Shown here in pieces: positions 6,056 to 15,263 of a stretch of DNA of 64,000 nucleotides. A model generated the notes under the pieces. The model did not search any database, had not been told where the DNA came from, and worked only from the letters and a program-made list of their open reading frames with translations. This DNA is from a virus: positions 62,001 through 126,000 of IMG/VR virus record IMGVR_UViG_3300042507_005041; one strand, written 5' to 3'. How positions within the stretch are numbered: the first letter of the stretch is position 1; the number at the start of each line of letters is the position of its first letter. The translations under genes and the position numbers were made by a program.

Positions 6056-6170
6056 TCTCCCATGTGGTAGTGTATTTTAAAAAAAATAAAAAGCCGGGAA
6101 AAAATTGCGCGCGGTTTGAGGCACTATAACAACTTTTTGTCCGACTTCTTAATCATGTCTTTATAGTAAC

Positions 6171-6446
6171 TTAAAACTCTGGGTATAGATACAATTCATT
6201 TCTTAAATCGTCTAAAGCTTTCTGAATACGGTCTAGGCCACCGTCCATCTTATCAATGAAGGAATCAGAGGCCTTAATACCAAAGACTAGTTTGAAATCA
6301 AAGCCACCACCATCATCTTGTCTGGTTTTCTTTTCTGGCTCTTTGAAAGATTCAAAGTCATATATGTTACTAGGTTTTTCTTTTTTATTATCTTCAGCGT
6401 ACTGTCTGTACGCATCGTAGAACTTATTGAATTCGTCTTCATTCAT
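6171..6446 (-). CDS. Unknown protein, 91 aa
   Basis: Starts MNEDEFNKFYDAYRQYAEDN. Charged, with a likely disordered centre (EPEKKTRQDDGGG) between helical ends. Its start overlaps the stop of the zinc-ribbon gene to its right, so it is translationally coupled within the recA operon. A recombination accessory role is possible from position only. Confidence 0.6.
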   Translation of the reverse strand: MNEDEFNKFYDAYRQYAEDNKKEKPSNIYDFESFKEPEKKTRQDDGGGFDFKLVFGIKASDSFIDKMDGGLDRIQKALDDLRNELYLYPEF

Positions 6447-6594
6447 CTTCTAATATCTCCGTCCATTTATCTCCACATTCTCTACAGTCAACGTAGAGAC
6501 ACTTCTTGTCTCCTGACATCCCAGGCTTCACTATAAAGTTAGTGGGCACTGGGCAGTCTGGACATGGTTCTATGTTTAGTTTATTTTGTTGCAT
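6439..6594 (-). CDS. Zinc-ribbon protein, 51 aa
   Basis: I start at the ATG overlapping the last codons of recA, giving MQQNKLNIEPCPDCPVPTNF. It has CPDC near residue 11 and CREC near residue 40, a two-knuckle zinc ribbon with strands between (KCLYVDCRECGDKW). The stop overlaps the next gene. Coupling to recA suggests a DNA-related function, but no family is assigned. Confidence 0.65.
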   Translation of the reverse strand: MQQNKLNIEPCPDCPVPTNFIVKPGMSGDKKCLYVDCRECGDKWTEILEDE

Positions 6595-7561
6595 CTGCAA
6601 TCTTGACTTTGATCTCTTCAAACATCTCTAAGTTTTCTCTTAGATTGTTTATAGCGTTTTCTCGCCCTTGCGAAAAGAGCTCACCATTGTAATAAATCCA
6701 CGCACCTTTTTGCGTAAAGACTCCTTCGTCCACTGCCACATCAAATACACATCCATACTCATCAATTCCTTTTCCGTAGTAAATATTAAATTCAGTTATC
6801 TTCATTGGGGGTGCCATCTTATTTTTTATAATTTTGGCTTTTGAGGTAATGCCAATTGGATTACCAGACTTATCTTTGATGTCTTCCTTCTTGCGAATAT
6901 CAATTCGAACAGAAGCAGCGTACTTCAAAGCCATGCCACCAGGCGTAGTCTCTGGATTGCCGAACATAACACCAATCTTACTTCTAAGTTGGTTAATAAA
7001 TATAAGAAGTGTTTTATGCTGATTGGCTAGTCCAACCAACTTTCTCATTGCTTTGGCCATCATGCGTGCTTGGAGACCCATTTGCTGGGATTCCATCTCA
7101 CCTTCTAGCTCTGCTTTTGGAATAAGCGATGCAACAGAGTCAATAACAATAACACCAAGCTCACCAGTTCTAATAAGCTTATCTACAATCTCAAGAGCTT
7201 GTTCGCCATAGTCTGGTTGAGCAAGAAGTAAATCGTCAAGATTAATTCCAACAGCCTGCATATAGACTGGATCTAATGCATGCTCAGCATCTACGTAAGC
7301 ACATCTAAGTCCTTGCTTTTGTGCTTGTGCTACAACAGACAGAGCAAGTGTTGACTTGCCAGATGACTCTGGTCCATAGATCTCAACTACTCGACCTCTT
7401 GGCAATCCGCCAATTCCAAGAACTCTGTCTAGTGACATTGCACCTGTTGCTACGGCTGGCCATGGTTCAAATTGTGATGAACCCAATCTCATTACGGAAC
7501 CTGTTCCGAACTGTCTTTCTATCTGAGCAATTGCTAGCTCAAGTTGTTTGGATTCATCCAT
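6581..7561 (-). CDS. recA: RecA recombinase
   Basis: 326 residues, close to bacterial RecA length but with a shortened C-terminal tail. Walker A GPESSGKST (about 63-71), catalytic Glu in DAEHALD (about 91-97), Walker B VIVIDSVASL (about 137-146), and loop L2 with NQLRSKIGVMFGNPETTPGG (about 190-209) are all intact. It should form ATP-dependent filaments on single-stranded DNA and drive strand exchange during phage replication and repair. It resembles bacterial-type RecA rather than T4 UvsX. It heads an overlapping leftward operon with small genes on both sides. Confidence 0.96.
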   Translation of the reverse strand: MDESKQLELAIAQIERQFGTGSVMRLGSSQFEPWPAVATGAMSLDRVLGIGGLPRGRVVEIYGPESSGKSTLALSVVAQAQKQGLRCAYVDAEHALDPVYMQAVGINLDDLLLAQPDYGEQALEIVDKLIRTGELGVIVIDSVASLIPKAELEGEMESQQMGLQARMMAKAMRKLVGLANQHKTLLIFINQLRSKIGVMFGNPETTPGGMALKYAASVRIDIRKKEDIKDKSGNPIGITSKAKIIKNKMAPPMKITEFNIYYGKGIDEYGCVFDVAVDEGVFTQKGAWIYYNGELFSQGRENAINNLRENLEMFEEIKVKIADATK

Positions 7562-7757
7562 TGTTAGTGATAACTTCTTTCTTGGTTAGAAGTGATATTT
7601 CTTTTTCGACTTCTCTTATCTTAAGGATAGTTGCTTCTTGGACATTAATCAACTCAATACGTGATTGATGATCAGATCCTAAGATTTCTTTAGATATTGT
7701 TTCTAAAAAATTATATAGTTTACGTAAGTGTTGTTGCTTTGTGGCTGTAGTGCTCAC
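7554..7757 (-). CDS. Unknown helical protein, 67 aa
   Basis: I use the GTG at 7757 (VSTTATKQQHLRKLYNFL); the longer frame would overlap the divergent promoter region. It is mostly helical and charged, with a coiled-coil-like IEKLNVQEATILKIREVEKEI-type segment ending KKEVITNNG. Its end overlaps the recA start by 8 bases, so it is the first gene of the recA operon. Function unknown. Confidence 0.5.
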   Translation of the reverse strand: MSTTATKQQHLRKLYNFLETISKEILGSDHQSRIELINVQEATILKIREVEKEISLLTKKEVITNNG

Positions 7758-7822
7758 TGTGTCATTCTTTCGTGTATACTGATGGTGCAAGAATAATACC
7801 ACACAAAAGAAAGATTGGCAAC
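7758..7822. promoter_or_regulatory. Divergent promoter region
   Basis: Between the recA operon and the rightward gene at 7823. On the plus strand a TATACT hexamer near 7774 could be the -10 for the rightward gene, placing a start site about 35-40 bases before its GTG. No cassette element of the left-array kind is present. Confidence 0.4.
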
Positions 7823-7975
7823 GTGTCAAAGAAAATTGAATACAATCCAGACTACATTAGAGCAGTTAAAATTTTAAAGAATAGAATTCACACTCCGGCA
7901 GACTTAATTAGGTACTGGGCCTTCTGTGGCCCATGTATTGAACCACATCCGGCAATTGAAGATATTTCTGAATAA
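7823..7975 (+). CDS. Unknown small protein, 50 aa
   Basis: Likely GTG start giving VSKKIEYNPDYIRAVKILKN; an upstream in-frame ATG at 7772 overlaps the putative -10. The C-terminal half has AFCGPCIEPHPAIED with a C-x2-C pair. Resembles small helix-turn-helix or metal-binding phage proteins but matches no family I can name. Confidence 0.5.
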   Translation: MSKKIEYNPDYIRAVKILKNRIHTPADLIRYWAFCGPCIEPHPAIEDISE

Positions 7976-7988
7976 TTTGGTTGCGAAG

Positions 7989-8055
7989 TTGTGTGGGGGA
8001 TGTATACTGGATATACGAGATCCCTATCCTGAAGTGTATACAGTCCTCCACACAA
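7989..8055. other. Long imperfect inverted repeat, structured RNA or operator candidate
   Basis: Outer arms TTGTGTGG/CCACACAA, middle arms TGTATAC/GTATACA and inner arms GGATA/TATCC nest in order. One 67-base element can therefore fold as a long interrupted hairpin. No T-run follows, so it is not a standard terminator. A second small inverted repeat (GTTAGT/ACTAAC, about 8064-8083) follows. It lies in the 180-base gap before the Clp-like gene. Confidence 0.55.
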
Positions 8056-8123
8056 AGTAAGTTAGTCTAATAATACTAACGTATCCAGATACTTCCTGTT
8101 TAAGCATTATTATAATTTTTAAG

Positions 8124-8136
8124 TTACTATTACTTG
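8124..8136 (+). promoter_or_regulatory. TTACTATTAC box, putative late promoter
   Basis: TTACTATTACTTG about 20 bases upstream of the Clp-like gene start. It is one of nine intergenic copies of a TTACTATWWT motif in the window. Confidence 0.5.
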
Positions 8137-8154
8137 AAAACCAGGAGTAGGCAC

Positions 8155-9645
8155 ATGAAACTGTATCAAATTTACTTTCCAGAACTTGCAGTGTATGTTA
8201 AGTTTAAAGTGCTCGATCCTGAAGAAGTTCAAGGTTTCCTAACTGGATGCTCAGGCATTGAGAACAAGAGTGACTTTGATAAATTTAAAAAAACAGTAAT
8301 AGATTATTTTATATTTAACTTAAAGAGTGAAGTTTCTGATGCTCTGCGTATGATGTCTCGTAAAGCAGCAGAGAAATGTATTGCAGCAATGTATTCTGGC
8401 TGCGTTATGCTCAATCCCGGTCTTGACCTAGATGGATGGATTAATGCAGCATACGATGCCACTAAGTCAACAGATCCATTTTTATTTGATGACGATGACG
8501 ATGATGACGACGATCTAACATCAAAAGCTTTTTTGGAAACAATTAAAAACTTTAAAAGAAAGTTCCCAAAGATAGATGAAAATGATTTACCTTTTCCTGA
8601 AATCGAAAAGAAGATTAAGCCCGCAAAGGCTAAACCTATTACTAAGCAAAAATTCTTAGGTTTACAGCATCATCTACAAAACAGCATTATTGGTCAAGAC
8701 GATGCAGTGATAACAATAGTCGATGCTTTAAGAAGATCTCAAGCAGGATTAAATGACGAAAACAGACCAATAGGAGTTTTCCTTTTTGCTGGGTCTTCTG
8801 GCGTAGGTAAAACTCATTTGGCAAATGCTTTGCACAAGTATTTGTTTGGTGGAGACAATCCAATGGTAAGAATCGACTGTGGAGAGTTTCAACATAAGCA
8901 TGAGAATCAAAAATTGATTGGATCCCCACCTGGATATGTTGGCCACGATGAAGGCGGACAATTAGTTAATACCGTTAAAAAAAATCCAAATACAGTTGTT
9001 TTATTAGATGAAGTAGAAAAAGCTCACCCTGATCTTTGGAATACTTTTTTAAGAGTATTTGATGACGGAGTTTTAACAGACGCAAAGGGTGAAGTAGTAG
9101 ACTTTAGGAATACAGTTATTATTATGACAACCAATCTTGGTAACGACAAAACTACAGCCAACTTATTGTCCGGTGGAGCAGGCTTTACTAAAAACGTAGG
9201 TTATAAAACAAAAACTAAAGAAACTCCTAATAGAGAAATCATCGAAAGAAATACTAACGATGCAATTAAAAAACACTTTAAGCCAGAGTTTTTAAATAGA
9301 ATTGATAAAACTATTATTTTTAATTATCTTTCAGAAGAAGACTGCAAGAAGATAGCACAAATAGAAATGTCAATTGTTGGAGAAAAGCTAAATAAAAAAG
9401 GTTACTCATTTAGATATACAGACGAAATTATAGACCTTTTAATAGGTGAGGGCATAGATTCAGTAAAAGGTGCAAGAGGATTATCTCAAGTAAGAAGAGA
9501 AAAGATAGAAGACCCAATTGCTAAGCTTATAATTGATAAGTCAACACCAAGAGGAAGTATATTCGATATAGACTTTAAAGAAGGCAAAGTCAGAACAACT
9601 ATAATAAAGCCAGATAAAAAAGAAGTTTTAACAAAAGAAATTTAG
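8155..9645 (+). CDS. Single-ring Clp/Hsp100-like AAA+ unfoldase, 496 aa
   Basis: Start at the ATG behind CCAGGAGTAGGCAC (MKLYQIYFPELAVYVKF). Residues 1-150 form an unfamiliar N-terminal domain, then an unbroken run of nine Asp near residue 112. The AAA+ module follows, like the second ring of ClpA/ClpB: Walker A AGSSGVGKTHLA (about 210-222), GSPPGYVGHDEGG pore-type segment, Walker B VVLLDEVEKAHP (about 281-292), sensor TTNLG, FLNRIDKTIIF and the ClpB D2-small region. Substrate threading by ATP hydrolysis is expected. It could remodel virion proteins or redirect host ClpP; no obvious ClpP-docking loop was seen. Confidence 0.85.
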   Translation: MKLYQIYFPELAVYVKFKVLDPEEVQGFLTGCSGIENKSDFDKFKKTVIDYFIFNLKSEVSDALRMMSRKAAEKCIAAMYSGCVMLNPGLDLDGWINAAYDATKSTDPFLFDDDDDDDDDLTSKAFLETIKNFKRKFPKIDENDLPFPEIEKKIKPAKAKPITKQKFLGLQHHLQNSIIGQDDAVITIVDALRRSQAGLNDENRPIGVFLFAGSSGVGKTHLANALHKYLFGGDNPMVRIDCGEFQHKHENQKLIGSPPGYVGHDEGGQLVNTVKKNPNTVVLLDEVEKAHPDLWNTFLRVFDDGVLTDAKGEVVDFRNTVIIMTTNLGNDKTTANLLSGGAGFTKNVGYKTKTKETPNREIIERNTNDAIKKHFKPEFLNRIDKTIIFNYLSEEDCKKIAQIEMSIVGEKLNKKGYSFRYTDEIIDLLIGEGIDSVKGARGLSQVRREKIEDPIAKLIIDKSTPRGSIFDIDFKEGKVRTTIIKPDKKEVLTKEI

Positions 9646-9659
9646 TTACTATTATATTG
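9646..9659 (+). promoter_or_regulatory. TTACTATTAT box, putative late promoter
   Basis: TTACTATTATATTG immediately after the Clp-like stop codon and about 21 bases before the next gene's ATG, with an ATAGGAG ribosome site between. Confidence 0.5.
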
Positions 9660-9679
9660 AAAAGAATAGGAGACCCATT

Positions 9680-9904
9680 ATGCCTATGATACCAAAATCT
9701 GTAAGTACAGGTGTCAAAAACTTTACAAACAATCTATCAACTCAAGGATTAGGCTCCGCTGTGCGAAGCAGTGTAGGAAGTAATCCATACAGAAAAGGTG
9801 CAGCCGCAGCAGGAGCCGTAGTTGGAGCAGGCGCATTAATGAGAAGAAGGAAGTCAGGCCTTGATTCAACGCCTGGAAGACCTACCGGAATGAGACAGTA
9901 CTAA
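9680..9904 (+). CDS. Small Gly/Ala-rich basic protein, 74 aa
   Basis: Starts MPMIPKSVSTGVKNFTNN behind ATAGGAG. A short hydrophobic GAAAAGAVVGAGALM stretch is followed by RRRK and a Pro/Gly/Arg tail. Like its neighbour it resembles the C-terminal tails of the large virion proteins in this block. Virion or membrane-associated role possible; unproven. Confidence 0.6.
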   Translation: MPMIPKSVSTGVKNFTNNLSTQGLGSAVRSSVGSNPYRKGAAAAGAVVGAGALMRRRKSGLDSTPGRPTGMRQY

Positions 9905-9905
9905 T

Positions 9906-10208
9906 ATGCCTGGAGTTTTTGGTAAAGGTATGGCATCTATTGGTGGTATGACCAATAAGTTGCTAAAAGGAAGTAGTGGATACAACGCTGCCATTAGAGC
10001 AACTAGAGGTTCGATGCCTGTAGGTATGAGAGGGTCAATAGCTGACACTGCGTATCAAATGAATTTAAAAACTGGAAGAAAAGTAGCTGGAGCAGGGATT
10101 GGAATTGCTGGAATGGGAATGGCAAACAGAAGTGGTTCTGGAGCTAGAGGTGGATATCAACCCAGAAGATCAGTAGTACCAGTTCCTCAAAACGGAATGC
10201 CGATGTAA
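9906..10208 (+). CDS. Small Gly/Met-rich basic protein, 100 aa
   Basis: ATG one base after the upstream stop. Begins MPGVFGKGMASIGGMTNKLL, has a GAGIGIAGMGMA hydrophobic run, then a disordered Arg/Pro-rich tail. Composition matches the gene before it and the virion proteins at 15264-17590, suggesting a minor structural component. No family named. Confidence 0.6.
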   Translation: MPGVFGKGMASIGGMTNKLLKGSSGYNAAIRATRGSMPVGMRGSIADTAYQMNLKTGRKVAGAGIGIAGMGMANRSGSGARGGYQPRRSVVPVPQNGMPM

Positions 10209-10210
10209 CC

Positions 10211-10621
10211 ATGAGTAATTGGGAAAGTTTTATTAATGAGTCTGGCGATTTTGAGCTGCCAAACTTTTTATATAAAACTATAAATGATTTAATGAAACAA
10301 TCTTTAGATATGGGAACGCTTTTGTCTAGTGATCAACATAAGTTGAGGGCTTATAAAGAGCAAACAAAAAAAATGTTTAAAGCTAGATGGTATGAAATAG
10401 CAAAAGCTTTAGAGTTTTTTAATATAATAGACCCTTGTATTTGTTCTTTAAATGAAAAAGAAATTTATTGTGATGTATGCAAGGGTGCAAGATTTACAAT
10501 AAGCTCAACTCTTACAGCTGATCAGATGAAAGAAGTAGGAGTATTCACTAACGCAGCCAACAATGTAGAGATTATTCAAAAGCTTCAAAAAAGCCTCAAT
10601 GAAATATTGATGGACCAATAA
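10211..10621 (+). CDS. Unknown protein with Cys cluster, 136 aa
   Basis: Starts MSNWESFINESGDFELPNFL. Helical N-terminal two-thirds, then a C-x-C ... C-x2-C arrangement (PCICSLNEKEIYCDVCKG), a likely zinc finger. It overlaps the next gene, also a zinc ribbon. Function unknown. Confidence 0.65.
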   Translation: MSNWESFINESGDFELPNFLYKTINDLMKQSLDMGTLLSSDQHKLRAYKEQTKKMFKARWYEIAKALEFFNIIDPCICSLNEKEIYCDVCKGARFTISSTLTADQMKEVGVFTNAANNVEIIQKLQKSLNEILMDQ

Positions 10622-10622
10622 T

Positions 10623-10796
10623 GTGCAATGCCCAAGGTGTAACTATAAGCTAGAAAATATTGTAGAATATATAACTGAAGATGAAGATTATATTTTCACA
10701 AGACAATATTATTGTAGCAATTGCAAAAGCGGACTTACCGAACACTTTGATAAGGTAGGCCTATTTAGATCAGAGTGGATTGATTTTAATGTCTAA
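10623..10796 (+). CDS. Zinc-ribbon protein, 57 aa
   Basis: GTG start at 10623, just after the upstream gene's stop, giving VQCPRCNYKLENIVEYITED and then YYCSNCKSGLTEHF. Two C-x2-C knuckles at residues 3-6 and about 33-36 define a zinc ribbon. Its stop overlaps the start of the next gene (ATGTCTAA), so translation is coupled. Confidence 0.7.
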   Translation: MQCPRCNYKLENIVEYITEDEDYIFTRQYYCSNCKSGLTEHFDKVGLFRSEWIDFNV

Positions 10797-11523
10797 TATA
10801 GAAAAGTCAGATGACAAAAATGGTTTTATGAAAAACTTTGAATCCTTAAGACCAGATCTGTTCTTTCCAGAACATTGGTCTGAAGAAGAAGTTAGTAAAG
10901 CTAATGAATTAGTAAGACCGCAAAGAACTAGAAGTTCAATGTTTGCGTCCATACCAATGAACTGCGAAGCAGAAAAATGCGTATTCGCAGCAACGTGTCC
11001 TCTACTAAAAGAAAATGTAGCACCAAGAAACAAACCATGTCCTATTGAGATGTCAATGGTAGCACAGTTTACTTCTGAATATTTAGATCAGTTAGACGTA
11101 AATCCAAACAACCTAGTTGAGGTTTCTATGGTTAGAGATCTTGTTGATCAAGAAGTTCAGTATTTGCGCAAAACAAAGCTTCTCGCTAAAGAGCACTTTA
11201 TTCAAGAAAACGTTATAGGAGTTGATCAAGATGGTCAACCTATTCTGAAGAAAGAACTACACCTAGCAGTAGAACTTGAAGACAAGCTTCATAAGAGAAG
11301 AAAAGATTTAAGAAATCAACTTCTTGCGACAAGAGAAGCAAAAGCAAAAGTTGGTCAAGTTCAATTGGATACCGCTCAAGCAATATCTGATATTATCTCT
11401 AAGGTTCAGTCTCTTGAAACTCAAAGAGAAAAACTTCTTAAACAAAAACTTGGAACATACGAAGTAGACGAATACATTGAGGCTCAAGAATTGGAAAAAG
11501 GCCAGGAAGTAGAGAATGAGTAG
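10789..11523 (+). CDS. Unknown helical protein, 244 aa
   Basis: I start at the ATG that overlaps the preceding stop, giving MSNIEKSDDKNGFMKNFESL. It has a Cys-rich segment (CEAEKCVFAATCPLL ... KPC), then a long coiled-coil C-terminal half (LEDKLHKRRKDLRNQLLATR through VQSLETQREKLLKQKL). Four Cys with regular spacing suggest a metal site. In many phages a protein of this kind precedes the virion genes; the role here is unknown. Confidence 0.65.
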   Translation: MSNIEKSDDKNGFMKNFESLRPDLFFPEHWSEEEVSKANELVRPQRTRSSMFASIPMNCEAEKCVFAATCPLLKENVAPRNKPCPIEMSMVAQFTSEYLDQLDVNPNNLVEVSMVRDLVDQEVQYLRKTKLLAKEHFIQENVIGVDQDGQPILKKELHLAVELEDKLHKRRKDLRNQLLATREAKAKVGQVQLDTAQAISDIISKVQSLETQREKLLKQKLGTYEVDEYIEAQELEKGQEVENE

Positions 11524-14500
11524 GTATAGCAATTTACGTGACACATACGCTAGATTGTTTTATGGTGGCACGCCTACCCCAGATCAGTTAACTGATATAG
11601 AAGCACGCATTGCTAGAAATGCAGAGCTTCCTAAGAATCTTGTTGCAATGAGAGGCGTTGCTGCAAGAATGAAACCAGAAGCTGATATTCTTGCAGAGTT
11701 AGCTGATTTTCAATCAGAGTTTATGGAAGCAGTTCAACAAGAAATAGATCTTGGTCTTGCAAGTAAAGAAAGATTAAGAACACTAGAATATGCCATGAAA
11801 TCTCCGACAATGAATCTTCAAGTAATTTCAAACACTGAAGTTAGAAGACGACTGGATGATCAATTTCAATCGATAATAAGAGGTACACGGAGCTTTTCAA
11901 AACTTTGGACTACCATCAGTATCCGTTCCTTCTGGAAACCCCAGAAGAGCAACAGGATATATGAACACTATTGGTGACGGTGGAGTTTTGGATGTTTTAT
12001 TTAGTGGTAGAGCAGTATCTATAGACACAACAAAAGAAGGTCTTAAAGAACAGGGATTAAGAATGGGTACCTCAAACATACCCACGGTTGAATATCTCCA
12101 AAGGTCAGCTGCAAGAACTGATCCGTCGCAAATAGTTCAAGAAGCAATAGATTCAGGAAGAAAAATAAAATTCTTAGCAGCAGACATTGAGACTGGTGGA
12201 GTTGGTCCTTTTGACTTAGCTAGATCTGTAGCAGCTCAAACTTACGAACTTCCTACTGATAGACCAGGAGCAACGGTAGATGATGTATTGTCAGCCATCG
12301 GCACTCAAAGGGGCTTAACTTCTAATAAGATTGACTTTCACATGCTTCTGCCAGAAATGCAAACAATAACTTCTGGTCAAAGAGGAACTTCTTCAGCTCC
12401 CTTGGGTTTAAGAACTGCCATGAAAGAATCTGGATTTAACCCAGATAGAATTATGGACTTAGCTACACCACAGGGAAGGCAAGCTGCAGCACGAAGCTAT
12501 GAAGAACTATTTACACAAATAGTAGATCCGGATACATTTTTAGTAGGAAACAATATAGCAGGATTTGACATACCTAAATTATTGTCTAGCGCAGCGTCAT
12601 TAGAAGAATTTACTTCCGACTCATCAAGAGCTCAATTATTAGAATTAGTTGCAGAAAAAGCTAATAGTGACAAAGTTATAGATGTTACAGATGTTGCTGG
12701 TAGACATTTATTTGGAAGACTACAAGCTTTACAAGCCGCTGGAGGAAGTGTAGAAGAAATTATAGAAAGATCTACTTTAAATTTATTGTCTCCAGAAACT
12801 CTTTTGAAAGCAGGAATTGAAGGCGAAGGTGTAAAGCCTAGAAGTATTGAAAGCATTGTTTTGTCATCAAACCTCTTGGAAAGATTGGCTGAAAGTGGAC
12901 CTGAAGGAAGAAGAGCAATTCAACAATTAGCTAGCGGTAACCACGTTGCAGATATCGACCAGTTTATGTCTATGTCTATTTTGAGAGAAGTTTTTTCTGA
13001 TAACTTAGATTTATTAAGTGTAGAAAATAGAGGAATAATACCAGATGCAGCAACACTTGGAATAACTGAAACAGAAAGAGATACATTAGTATCAAATATT
13101 GGTTCAGCAAGAGTTGCTGTTAATCGAGCTGCAGCAGTTGTTCCAACAGCTAATATTGCAAGCGTAGATGAAATATCGGATCAGGTATTTGGATTCTTAA
13201 TGAGCTCAGATTCAGATGAAATGTTATCTGGTTTTGAGGGACTGCAAGCAGGTGCAAGAGTCAAAGATGTAAACTTTGCACGGAGAAACAACTGGCTATA
13301 TTCAGTATAATAAAAATGCTGGAAAGTTTGAAGTAATAAATATAGAAACCGGTTTACCAGGAAGAAATATTACACCAGATGAAGCACGACACGCAATAAG
13401 AAGTGCTATACAATTTGACGAAACTAATAGATTAAATAGAGAATCTGCAATAGCTGCAGGAACTCCTCTTCCTCCTCAAGTTGAACCAAGAGTTTTGTCT
13501 TTGGGAATAAACCAAACTCAAGCTAGTCAAATGGAGAGTACATTAAGATACATATCTGATACTACAGGAATTGGAACGTCTGTTAGAGCAACGGGTATGG
13601 AAGCCGCTCTTGCTACAGAAGCTGGACAAGAAGCTTTTATAGAGTCAATGTCAGCTACAAGAAGATTTACAGGAATGCCACATCTTCAGGAACAACCAAG
13701 TCTAGTAAGTAGATTAATCTCACCCACTATGAGAGGAAGATTTGATGTTCCTACAGAAGCAGCTGCAAGACAAGCTAGTCAGGCTTTACATTTGGGCGGA
13801 GCTGGATTAGCTATGATGGATCAATCTTTAAGATCTAACTTTGTTGCAATTTCATCACTAACAAGCAATTTAGCTTTTGAAGGAGGAAATCAAAGAGGAG
13901 CATTGAGAATAGCAGAAGCTGTTAAGAGAGCAGAAAATCCTGCAATAACAGAAGCTGAAATGACTGCACATTTATCTAGCTTAACAAAAGAACAAATAGA
14001 CTCCCTGAACACAAGAGCACTTCAAATGGTTGACTACACTTCTGAAATGGGTGTTTCATCAGCTAAAGTTACTAGATCAACTTCATTAATAACAATGGGT
14101 GGCCCAAATGCAATGACTGTTGGAAAACCAAGAATATCTCAATCGTTTTTAAGAGAGATGAGAGTTATGGAGGTCGCATCAATTCCTGGAGTGCCTGCTA
14201 GTTCTATTCCAGTTAGTACCAGTTTTTTAGATTCTCAATTCTATAAAGTTTCAGGTTTAAATAGAGCACACCTTTCAATTGTGGACGAAGCAATTGACTC
14301 ACAAAATATAGTTAACGTAGTAATGGGCAGTGGTTCTATGAACAGAAGCAATGCAGAAACTTTTGCTATGTCAGTAACTGATGTAGTAAGAGGAAAATAT
14401 ACAACTGGAGCTAACTTAGATGAACTAGTTGAACAGGGTTTTGCGTCAAGTAGACAAGAAGCTGACTATTTGTATAACTTAGTTCAAGCAGGAGATGAAG

Positions 14501-15261
14501 AAAGATTAGCAAGAGAATTTACTAACCCATTAGCTGAAAGACTAATGGACTCAGGTCCAGTTATTGGAAGCATTGAGGGAGAAGCAGGAAAAGGCGTAAA
14601 AGCAGTAATACACAGTATGTCAGGAACTGCGGGAAATGATAGAATAGCAATTCAAAGAGGGTTGCAATTTGATATTGCACAAATGGATGATGAAACTGTT
14701 TCTATAACAGCAGCACTAGATAGATCTGCTATAGCCCAAGCACAAAGTGCTAGCTCTGTAGTAGGTGACGCAATTACTGCAGAAAGTGGAGCGTCTCAAT
14801 TAGCAGCTCAAACAACTGTTTTAGCAAAAGCAGAAACAGACAAAGGTTTTAGATCTATGTTAGGAAATGCACTAGGTAGATATGGTGTTGATAGCGGAAT
14901 TGGTGGAACAAGACACGGTGCAGGAAGACTTGCTAGAAACCAAAAAATAATTGAAATGACAAAAAAAGCAAAACCTTATGTTTATAAGGGAGGATTAGCT
15001 GTAGCTGCCTTTAGTGCTGGTTACTATTTAGCTAGAAGAAACAGAGAAAATTCTTTGTATGACGAAACAATGCATCAGCAACCAGCAGAAAGACCTGGAC
15101 TTATACAACAAGCTAATCTAGGTATGCAGCAAAATACTGATATTAGCAGCACAAGAAGAGATCCTCTTGTAACTTCTGGAGTTGTTGGTAATTTAGATCG
15201 AAATAAAATAGGACACACAGGTATGGGTCCCAATAAATACAATCACCTATTCGGAGCTTAA
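11516..15261 (+). CDS. Giant virion-block protein with DEDD exonuclease motifs, joined by two +1 shifts
   Basis: Read conventionally this is three overlapping frames (11516-11977, 11961-13310, 13276-15261). A +1 shift at each of two CGGA sites joins them into one 1,247-residue protein, with sensible sequence running across both joins. Near residue 223 lies an Exo I-like ADIETGG and near residue 345 an Exo II-like NNIAGFDIPKLL, as in DnaQ-type 3'-5' exonucleases; Exo III is not clear. The C-terminus has a membrane-like VYKGGLAVAAFSAGYYLARR and ends GMGPNKYNHLFGA. Position ahead of terminase suggests an internal or ejected virion protein; nuclease activity is inferred. Confidence 0.75.
11885..11891 (+). 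other. +1 frameshift site 1 (ACA CGG A)
   Basis: In the upstream frame the ribosome meets GGT-ACA-CGG-A. Skipping the C gives GGA (Gly); a four-base CGGA codon would give Arg. The downstream frame then reads AFQNFGLPSVSVPSGNPRRA. Without the shift translation ends at a stop about 90 bases on, in a Ser/Arg/Trp-rich nonsense tail. Confidence 0.75.
13278..13284 (+). other. +1 frameshift site 2 (GCA CGG A)
   Basis: TTT-GCA-CGG-A. The shift gives NFA-(G or R)-ETTGYIQYNKNAGKFEV. The unshifted frame stops after RRNNWLYSV. Confidence 0.75.
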
Positions 15262-15263
15262 AA

